Program-made: the position numbers and the translations under genes
Source: Rhodococcus sp. (in: high G+C Gram-positive bacteria)
Lineage (GTDB): Bacteria; Actinomycetota; Actinomycetes; Mycobacteriales; Mycobacteriaceae
Length of the DNA stretch: 10,310 bases
Assembly: GCA_012515885.1 (NCBI GenBank)
Contig: JAAYXN010000218.1
Span: 1 to 10,310, forward strand
Direction: 5' to 3'
Part shown: one piece after another, positions 6,025 through 10,310 of the stretch
Layout of the letters: every line of letters begins with the position of its first letter
How positions within the stretch are numbered: the first letter of the stretch is position 1
The notes under the pieces: model-generated
What the model was told of the DNA's origin: nothing
What the model saw: the letters and a program-made list of their open reading frames with translations, nothing else
Database searches by the model: none

Positions 6025-6074
6025 ACGTGGTGACCTAGCGGGTCGCTAGAAATGGCGGCCTAGCGGGTCGCTAG
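6010..6074. repeat. Palindromic tandem array, three copies at 25-bp pitch, between convergent genes (probable bidirectional terminator)
   Basis: Three 15-bp hairpins begin at 6010, 6035 and 6060, exactly 25 bp apart. Copy 1 is CTAGCGAGCCGCTAG; copies 2 and 3 are CTAGCGGGTCGCTAG. Each has 6-bp arms (CTAGCG/CGCTAG) and a 3-nt loop; copy 1 extends by one T-A pair. Copies 2 and 3 also share flanking CC before and A-ATG/G-ATG after. Copy 1 contains the last codons and the TAG stop of the coiled-coil gene, and copy 3 ends 6 bp from the stop of the opposing hydratase gene. The array therefore fills the whole convergent gap. No T-tract is seen. Its sequence differs from the 3332-3431 array but the pitch is the same. 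Confidence 0.9.
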
Positions 6075-6080
6075 AGATGA

Positions 6081-6533
6081 TTACGGAACAATCAGGGTGA
6101 CGGTTTCAGCGACGCATGCTGGCTTGCTTTCTCCATCAATTTCGATGGTGTACTGGACGATGATGCTGGCGCCCTTAGGGTTTCGCTGTACTTCCAGGAC
6201 TTCACCGGTGGCGCGTACCCGTGAGCCGACGGTGACGGGACTGGGGAAACGGACCTTGTTGAGTCCGTAGTTGATTTTCATCGCCACCCCGTCGATCCGC
6301 ATGAGAGCGGAGCCGAGGTAGGGGATCAGTGACAGGGTGAGAAATCCGTGCGCGATTGTGGCACCAAATGGCCCCTGCGCGGCGCGCTCGGCATCAACGT
6401 GAATCCACTGGTGGTCGTCGGTGGCGTCCGCAAACAGGTTGACCCGCTCCTGGGTGATTTCCAACCACTCGGAAGGCCCCAGGCTTTTCCCTACTGCACC
6501 TTCGACTTCGTCAATTCCGCTGAGTACGAGCAT
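6081..6533 (-). CDS. MaoC-family (R)-specific enoyl-CoA hydratase / 3-hydroxyacyl-thioester dehydratase, HtdZ (Rv0130)-like
   Basis: 150 aa. The start is ATG 6533 with AGAGGAGAG just upstream. It is a single hotdog domain with the hydratase-2 motif at 34-47 (FADATDDHQWIHVD) and the overhanging segment FGATIAHGFLTLSLIP. The catalytic pair falls at Asp40 and His45, the same numbering as in M. tuberculosis Rv0130 (HtdZ, about 151 aa), making an orthologue or close paralogue likely. The enzyme adds water to trans-2-enoyl thioesters to give (R)-3-hydroxyacyl thioesters, or the reverse; it would act as a homodimer in the cytosol. Whether it serves fatty-acid breakdown, synthesis or storage cannot be decided here. 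It is divergent from an acyl-CoA dehydrogenase gene, and a cluster of ACCGGT-type sites overlaps its probable promoter. It ends 6 bp from the palindromic array. Confidence 0.92.
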   Translation of the reverse strand: MLVLSGIDEVEGAVGKSLGPSEWLEITQERVNLFADATDDHQWIHVDAERAAQGPFGATIAHGFLTLSLIPYLGSALMRIDGVAMKINYGLNKVRFPSPVTVGSRVRATGEVLEVQRNPKGASIIVQYTIEIDGESKPACVAETVTLIVP

Positions 6534-6573
6534 GACTCTCCTCTGTGTTGGTCTTGCTTGGGCTGCGTCGTGC

Positions 6574-6622
6574 GCCGGTAATGGTTACGAACGTTACCGG
6601 TCATATAACTCGACAGACCGGT
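6574..6622 (-). promoter_or_regulatory. Probable hydratase promoter with three phased CCGGT operator half-sites
   Basis: GCCGGT (6574-6579), ACCGGT (6596-6601) and ACCGGT (6617-6622) start 22 and 21 bp apart, about two helical turns, so they lie on one face of the DNA. The first two are also the ends of an inverted repeat, CCGGTAA (6575-6581) and TTACCGG (6594-6600). On the minus strand a TTATAT -10 (6603-6608) sits between sites two and three, giving a transcription start near 6596 and a leader of about 60 nt that contains the ribosome site. A regulator bound here would cover the promoter, so repression is likely (inference). Confidence 0.45.
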
Positions 6623-6810
6623 GCCGCGGAAGAGTGTCATGTTCGCGGCTCGCCGATCTTCCACTCACCTCCCAAGGACCTCAACGTGAGCGCCGGGCCG
6701 CACCCGCCCTGCTTCCCAACAAAGACGCAGACGCTAACTGAAGGGTAAGGCTTTGCCTATACATGCAGGTAGGAACACTGATCTAGGAATGAGTGGCGGA
6801 CGGCGGCACC

Positions 6811-6839
6811 TTGACGCACTCGATATGCGCTCCAATACT
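6811..6839 (+). promoter_or_regulatory. Promoter of the acyl-CoA dehydrogenase gene (leaderless)
   Basis: TTGACG (6811-6816), a 17-bp spacer and AATACT (6834-6839) make the best sigma-70-type promoter in the window. The -10 ends 7 nt before ATG 6847, so the transcript should begin at the start codon. No ribosome site precedes the ATG, which agrees. This decides the start in favour of 6847 over the upstream GTG at 6793, which lies before the -35. Confidence 0.65.
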
Positions 6840-6846
6840 TCGTTCT

Positions 6847-8046
6847 ATGCCCGCAGCACCTGAGGACGTCAGTAACTCCAGTTCCAGCGAAGTCAGTGAT
6901 TCAGATTTCACCGACATCGTGGATCAGACGCGCGAGTTCATCCGCAAGAAGGTGCTGCCCCGCGAAAGCGAGATCGCCGAGACCGATGCGATTCCTGAAG
7001 ACATTCGGCGCACTGCCGCCGAGATGGGATTGTTCGGGTATGCCATCCCGCAGCAGTGGGGCGGGCTAGGCCTAAACCTCGCGCAGGACGTGGAGTTGGC
7101 GTTCGAGTTCGGTTACACCTCCCTTGCCGTGCGGTCCATGTTTGGTACCAACAACGGCATCGCCGGGCAGGTTCTGGTCAATTTCGGAACGGACCAGCAG
7201 AAGTCGACGTGGCTTGAACGCATCGCGTCAGGCGAGGTCGTCGCCTCGTTTGCACTCACCGAAGCTGAAGCGGGATCGAATCCGAGTGGCCTCACGACCA
7301 AGGCAACTCGCCGCGACGGTACGTGGGTGATCAGTGGTACCAAACGCTTCATCACCAACGCCCCGTCCGCGCACCTGTTTGTTGTCTTTGCCCGCACCCG
7401 CCCCGCGGATGACAGCGGCCCGGGGATCGCCGTATTCCTCGTTCCCGCAGACGCTCCGGGTGTCACGGTCGGCCCGAAAGATAAGAAGATGGGGCAGGAA
7501 GGCGCTTGGACGGCTGAGGTTCTTTTCGACGACGTCGAGGTTGGCGACGACGCTCTTGTTGGCGGCAATGAAGATGCAGGGTATCGCGCGGCGATGACGT
7601 CGTTGGCTCGTGGCCGCGTCCACATCGCTGCGCTTGCGGTGGGATCGGCGCAGCGCGCGTTGGACGAGTCGGTGGCCTATGCCGCAGCGACCCGTCAGGG
7701 CGGCACCCCGATCGGCGATTTTCAGCTGGTGCAGGCGATGCTTGCGGACCAGCAGGTGGGGGTCAGTGCGGGACGGGCGTTGGTGCGTGATGTGGCTGCA
7801 CGCTACGTCAGCGGCGAGGATCGCCGCAGTGGACCGTCGGTGGCAAAGCTGTACTGCACAGAAATGGCGGGCCAGGTTGCTGATCTTGCCGTTCAGATTC
7901 ATGGGGGCAGCGGCTACATGAGAGGCGTTGCGGTAGAACGCATTTACCGAGACATACGTCTGCTACGTCTTTACGAGGGCACCAGCGAGATTCAACGTCT
8001 CATCATCGGCGGCGGCCTCGTCCGCGATGCGAAGAAGCACCTGTGA
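6847..8046 (+). CDS. Acyl-CoA dehydrogenase (FadE-type)
   Basis: 399 aa, the usual length of medium/short-chain-type enzymes. Residues 1-20 are a Ser/Asp-rich leader. An N-terminal helical domain follows (about 22-135), then the beta domain with the FAD-site signature ALTEAEAGSNPSG (about 137-149), in which Asn replaces the common Asp, and RFITNA. The C-terminal helical domain contains the second signature, IHGGSGYMRGVAVERIYRD, and the catalytic base Glu377 in LYEGTSEIQR, matching Glu376 of medium-chain acyl-CoA dehydrogenase. It should be a cytosolic FAD homotetramer that oxidises acyl-CoA to trans-2-enoyl-CoA and passes electrons to ETF. Substrate chain length is not readable from sequence; branched, aromatic or glutaryl-type substrates remain possible. 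It is divergent from the HtdZ-like hydratase and followed after 68 bp by the LysR pair. The start is fixed by a good promoter placed for leaderless transcription. Confidence 0.92.
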   Translation: MPAAPEDVSNSSSSEVSDSDFTDIVDQTREFIRKKVLPRESEIAETDAIPEDIRRTAAEMGLFGYAIPQQWGGLGLNLAQDVELAFEFGYTSLAVRSMFGTNNGIAGQVLVNFGTDQQKSTWLERIASGEVVASFALTEAEAGSNPSGLTTKATRRDGTWVISGTKRFITNAPSAHLFVVFARTRPADDSGPGIAVFLVPADAPGVTVGPKDKKMGQEGAWTAEVLFDDVEVGDDALVGGNEDAGYRAAMTSLARGRVHIAALAVGSAQRALDESVAYAAATRQGGTPIGDFQLVQAMLADQQVGVSAGRALVRDVAARYVSGEDRRSGPSVAKLYCTEMAGQVADLAVQIHGGSGYMRGVAVERIYRDIRLLRLYEGTSEIQRLIIGGGLVRDAKKHL

Positions 8047-8102
8047 GCCCCACCGAGGCCCGGCGGTTCACCCTTTCAATTAGTTCGCAGCACTTACTTT
8101 CC

Positions 8103-8108
8103 TAGGAT
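8103..8108 (+). promoter_or_regulatory. Probable -10 element of the first LysR gene, leaderless GTG start
   Basis: TAGGAT ends 6 nt before the GTG at 8115, with no ribosome site, so the mRNA should start on the GTG. TTAGTT (8080-8085) lies 17 bp upstream as a weak -35. A CCTAGG palindrome (8101-8106) overlaps the -10. Confidence 0.45.
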
Positions 8109-8114
8109 GAACTA

Positions 8115-9014
8115 GTGGACTTGCACCTAGTCACCTACTTTGTTGCCGTTGTCGATCACGGCAGCATCACGCGTGCGGCGCAGTCCCTCTACATTTCGCA
8201 GCCCTCCCTGTCCCAAGCGATCCGCACCCTTGAGCAGCGGCTAGGCGTCACCCTGTTCTCCCGCGCAGGTCGACGGCTAGAACTCACCGAAGAGGGTCAA
8301 CGGCTCAACATTGCGGCCCGGCAGATCCTGGCCGACGTGGCCAGTGCAAAAGCGTCCGTCGCGGCAGTGCGAGCGATCGAGTCGGGCCGCGTCGACGTCG
8401 TCACCTACTCTGCGTTCTCCATCGATCCCCTCGTCGGCATCGTGCGGCGTTTTCGTGAACACTTTCCCGGCGTCGTCGTGCGGCTCATTTCGGCGGAGAG
8501 CCCGGTCGGGGCGGCGACGGCGATTCGACGTGGCCGCGCCGAGATCGCGGTCGTGGATCTTCCTCGTGACTACGCGACGCTCACCACCTATGCGCTGGGC
8601 ACGCAGGAGATGGTGGTGGCGCTTCCACCGGAGGCTGTGTCGGACTTGGCTGGTTCGGTTGCCGACCCGGTGCCTCGCGAAGCGCTCGCGGACTTGCCGC
8701 TGATTCTCGATCGGAGCGATGAAGGCAACGCGGCACTGTTCGCCGAACTTGTTGACGGCAGTGCACAGAACGTCGTCGTTGATTGCGCACATCCGACCGC
8801 CACTTGGGAGCTGGTGTCTCGCGGTGTGGGTGTGGCGCTGCTTCCACGATCGGTGGCCGAAAACCACATTCCCGGTGCGGTGGTTCGCTCACTCGACCCT
8901 TCGGTGACCCGTTCCCTGGGCATGTTGACCCGCACCGGGCCCCTCTCACCTGCGGCGGAAGCGTTTCTGTCTGTTGCCGGGGTGTCTGCGCGGCCCCAGG
9001 AAGGGGAGCTGTAG
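8115..9014 (+). CDS. LysR-family transcriptional regulator (first of a tandem pair)
   Basis: 299 aa from GTG 8115. Residues 1-60 form the winged helix-turn-helix with the typical AAQSLYISQPSLSQAIRTLE recognition region and LGVTLFSRAGRRLELT wing. Residues 61-88 form the linker/dimer helix, and residues 90-290 form the two-lobed effector-binding domain, with GRVDVVTYSAFS opening lobe I and VSRGVGVALLPRS in lobe II. It is expected to be a cytosolic tetramer that senses a small metabolite, possibly an acyl-CoA or aromatic/organic acid given the two acyl-CoA dehydrogenase genes beside it (inference). The next LysR gene starts 2 bp after its stop, so the two are co-transcribed. It may control either neighbouring dehydrogenase gene as well as itself. 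Confidence 0.93.
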   Translation: MDLHLVTYFVAVVDHGSITRAAQSLYISQPSLSQAIRTLEQRLGVTLFSRAGRRLELTEEGQRLNIAARQILADVASAKASVAAVRAIESGRVDVVTYSAFSIDPLVGIVRRFREHFPGVVVRLISAESPVGAATAIRRGRAEIAVVDLPRDYATLTTYALGTQEMVVALPPEAVSDLAGSVADPVPREALADLPLILDRSDEGNAALFAELVDGSAQNVVVDCAHPTATWELVSRGVGVALLPRSVAENHIPGAVVRSLDPSVTRSLGMLTRTGPLSPAAEAFLSVAGVSARPQEGEL

Positions 9015-9016
9015 CG

Positions 9017-9904
9017 GTGGAATTACGCCAGATCGAATACTTCCTTGCCGTCGTCGAACACGACGGTATCGGCGGCGCCGCGGCCGCGCTGGGTGTCGCG
9101 CAACCCACCGTTTCACAGGCGCTGCGCGGCTTGGAACGTGAGCTGGGGGTGCAGCTGTTTCACCGGATTGGCCGGGGAATGGTGCTCAGCGCGGCCGGGC
9201 GCGCGTTGCTCGGCCCGGGACGTCAGCTTCTTCGGGACGTGACGTCGGTGAGGGATCACCTCGCGGCATCTAGCGGAGAATTGTCCGGCACGTTAGAGAT
9301 TTCGGCGTTTCCGCCGATGGCGGTTGGACGTCTGGTGGAACTTATTGCGCAGTATCGACGGCTCTATCCGGGTGTGACCGTGCGGCTTTCGGAGCTGCGT
9401 GGTGAGCACAATGCGAGTGCCACGATTCGTGACGGCAACAGTGAATTCGTGGTCGCGCATCTGCCGCTCGATGACAGCGACCTCGCCGTGGAAGTGCTTG
9501 GTGAACAAGAGTATTGGCTCGCCTACCCGGCCGGTACACTGCTGCCGGAAGGTCCGGTGCAGCTCACAGAACTCCCCCATGTCCCGATGGTGTTCGTGCC
9601 CCGCGGCGGGTCCGTTGCCGACGAAATTGAGGCAGGGATCCGTGAGGCGGGGCTGTCCTTGGATTTGGCTGTCGTGTGCGAACACCGCGAAGCCCGGTTG
9701 CCGCTCGTCGCTGCCGGGCTCGGTGGCACGTTGATCGAACGATCTATGGCCGAATCTGCGGGCACCTCCATCGTGGCGCGGCCAGTCGTGCCGCGGTTCG
9801 TTCGTCCATTCGGTGTGGGGTATCGCCCAGATCGGCTGTCTCCGGCCGGTCAGGCGTTCGTCAACCTCATACGAGGGTCGACGAACGACGGCGCAACGGA
9901 CTAA
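9017..9904 (+). CDS. LysR-family transcriptional regulator (second of a tandem pair)
   Basis: 295 aa from GTG 9017; GGGGAG (9003-9008), inside the end of the preceding gene, is an 8-nt-spaced ribosome site. Open frame continues upstream to 8783, but that part overlaps the first LysR gene and has no domain. Residues 1-60 are the DNA-binding domain (AAAALGVAQPTVSQALRGLE, then LGVQLFHRIGRGMVLS). Residues 90-290 are the effector domain (LEISAFPPMAVGRLVELIAQ and onward). A gap-free hand alignment of the first 60 residues with the upstream LysR gives 29 identities, and the resemblance continues through FPGVVVRL versus YPGVTVRL. This indicates an old tandem duplication. Co-expression makes mixed oligomers conceivable. 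A repeat/hairpin region follows 2 bp after the stop. Confidence 0.93.
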   Translation: MELRQIEYFLAVVEHDGIGGAAAALGVAQPTVSQALRGLERELGVQLFHRIGRGMVLSAAGRALLGPGRQLLRDVTSVRDHLAASSGELSGTLEISAFPPMAVGRLVELIAQYRRLYPGVTVRLSELRGEHNASATIRDGNSEFVVAHLPLDDSDLAVEVLGEQEYWLAYPAGTLLPEGPVQLTELPHVPMVFVPRGGSVADEIEAGIREAGLSLDLAVVCEHREARLPLVAAGLGGTLIERSMAESAGTSIVARPVVPRFVRPFGVGYRPDRLSPAGQAFVNLIRGSTNDGATD

Positions 9905-9906
9905 CA

Positions 9907-9949
9907 CGATCAGCGGTATTGGGATCGCCTCCGCGATCAGCGGTATTGG
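9907..9949. repeat. Two-copy direct repeat with hairpins at the end of the LysR pair
   Basis: The 16-bp sequence CGATCAGCGGTATTGG occurs at 9907-9922 and again at 9934-9949, a pitch of 27 bp. It begins 2 bp after the TAA of the second LysR gene. The segment between the copies lets GATCGC (9923-9928) pair with GCGATC (9933-9938). This resembles the two gene-end arrays at 3332-3431 and 6010-6074 in position and style but not in sequence. Confidence 0.8.
9923..9938 (+). terminator. Hairpin after the LysR pair, probable terminator
   Basis: GATCGC, loop CTCC, GCGATC: a perfect 6-bp stem with a 4-nt loop, 19 bp past the stop of the second LysR gene. No T-tract follows, so it is not a canonical E. 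coli-type terminator; actinobacterial terminators often lack one. Confidence 0.4.
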
Positions 9950-9954
9950 ACTGC

Positions 9955-9992
9955 GCTAAGGGTTCGTTAGCTGACTGCCCACTGCACTAACG
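9955..9992 (+). promoter_or_regulatory. Overlapping inverted repeats upstream of the second acyl-CoA dehydrogenase
   Basis: GCTAA (9955-9959) can pair with TTAGC (9967-9971). CGTTAG (9965-9970) can instead pair with CTAACG (9987-9992) across 16 nt. The two pairings exclude each other. This could be a regulator site, part of the terminator region, or chance; arms are only 5-6 bp. Confidence 0.25.
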
Positions 9993-10009
9993 GCTCGGTT
10001 CGCGGCATG

Positions 10010-10037
10010 TTGAAAACGGAACCGGACCCGGTACTGC
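10010..10037 (+). promoter_or_regulatory. Possible promoter and dyad of the second acyl-CoA dehydrogenase
   Basis: TTGAAA (10010-10015) lies 16 bp before TACTGC (10032-10037), a weak -10. Between them sits the perfect dyad ACCGGacCCGGT (10021-10032). Its ACCGG halves recall the ACCGGT sites at the hydratase promoter. The leader to the ATG would be about 60 nt and carries a ribosome site. Confidence 0.25.
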
Positions 10038-10105
10038 CAGACACGACCGGAGGGGCTGGGGCCGGATAGGAAACACTGATGTGGGATCACGAACTGGGAG
10101 TAGCC

Positions 10106-10310
10106 ATGCAACGGACGGTGTTCAACGAAGATCACGAGGTCTTCCGCAAGACGGTGCGCGACTTCGTCGCTAAAGAAGTCGCGCCCGTGTACACCGAATG
10201 GGAGGCACAGGGACACCCGCCTCGGGACTTCTACCGCCGACTGGGCGAGCTGGGCATTCTGGGGATTCAGGTGCCGGAAGAGTTCGGCGGGGGCGGCGAA
10301 TCCAGCTTCA
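10106..10310 (+). CDS. Acyl-CoA dehydrogenase, N-terminal part (3' end outside window)
   Basis: The start is ATG 10106 with GGGAG (10096-10100) 5 nt upstream; an in-frame ATG at 10079 lacks a ribosome site. The 68 visible residues begin MQRTVFNEDHEVFRKTVRDF and include VAKEVAPVYTEWEAQGHPPR, LGELGILGIQVPEEFGGGG. This is the N-terminal helical domain of the acyl-CoA dehydrogenase family (FadE type). The catalytic base and FAD signatures lie beyond the window, so activity and substrate cannot be judged. It follows the LysR pair in the same direction after a 201-bp gap with hairpins and has its own ribosome site, so it is probably a separate unit that the LysR proteins may control. It is a different paralogue from the dehydrogenase at 6847-8046. 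Confidence 0.9.
   Translation, partial: MQRTVFNEDHEVFRKTVRDFVAKEVAPVYTEWEAQGHPPRDFYRRLGELGILGIQVPEEFGGGGESSF

Larger units (their letters stand above)
6534..6846. other. 313-bp divergent intergenic region between the hydratase and acyl-CoA dehydrogenase genes
   Basis: I see no credible gene or RNA here. From left to right it holds the hydratase leader with its ribosome site (6534-6545), three CCGGT sites at two-helical-turn spacing around a minus-strand TTATAT -10 (6574-6622), a featureless GC-rich middle (about 6630-6740), a weak hairpin AGGCtttGCCT (about 6750-6760), and the acyl-CoA dehydrogenase promoter (6811-6839). Confidence 0.5.

Noticed and set aside
7228..7902. Antisense open frame within the acyl-CoA dehydrogenase
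   Set aside because: No recognisable domain, typical mirror of a GC-rich gene.
8783..9016. N-terminal extension of the second LysR protein
   Set aside because: It overlaps the first LysR gene in another frame; LysR homology begins at GTG 9017, which has a ribosome site.

Overview
The window looks like the chromosome of a GC-rich, mycolic-acid-containing actinobacterium (Mycobacteriales, in the Rhodococcus/Gordonia/Hoyosella/Mycobacterium neighbourhood). The reasons are the gene families present: a Rv2212/Rv1264-type class III adenylate cyclase, an HtdZ (Rv0130)-like dehydratase with identical catalytic residue numbering, abundant acyl-CoA dehydrogenases, and an actinobacteria-restricted 'MPPRSR...RATVYLREA' protein. 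GTG starts are frequent and several genes appear to be transcribed without a leader. I cannot name the genus. I see no phage, transposon, CRISPR array, tRNA or rRNA; this is core-like chromosome.

Layout. 1-366 (+): 3' end of ilvD (branched-chain amino acid synthesis). 393-1073 (-): small secreted trypsin-fold protease. 1195-1929 (-): unknown actinobacterial protein with a basic Ala/Pro/Lys linker and a C-terminal helix. 2167-3333 (+): adenylate cyclase. 3332-3431: four 25-bp palindromic tandem repeats filling the gap to the convergent RNase HI gene (3443-4048, -). 4160-5083 (+): AlkA-like HhH-GPD DNA glycosylase, divergent from RNase HI. 5167-6024 (+): unknown coiled-coil protein. 6010-6074: a second palindromic array, different in sequence but with the same 25-bp pitch, again filling a convergent gap. 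6081-6533 (-): HtdZ-like hydratase. 6847-8046 (+): acyl-CoA dehydrogenase. 8115-9904 (+): two tandem, homologous LysR regulators. 9907-9949: a third small repeat. 10106 to the end (+): start of a second acyl-CoA dehydrogenase.

Functional grouping. The right third is a lipid/acyl-CoA module: (R)-type hydratase, two acyl-CoA dehydrogenases and two LysR regulators. The centre is nucleic-acid maintenance (RNase HI and a base-excision glycosylase sharing one divergent control region). The left part combines amino-acid synthesis, a secreted protease and cAMP signalling.

The most unusual signals are not genes. (1) Gene-end arrays of locus-specific palindromes sit at or within 3 bp of stop codons, two of them with an identical 25-bp pitch. 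(2) Five genes have a -10-like hexamer 6-8 nt before the start codon, which suggests leaderless mRNAs. (3) The RNase HI tail ends in ELTLF, which resembles a sliding-clamp-binding motif. (4) There are symmetric operator candidates at the glycosylase, coiled-coil and HtdZ promoters. No clearly new multi-gene system is visible; the palindromic gene-end arrays are the best candidate for something under-described.
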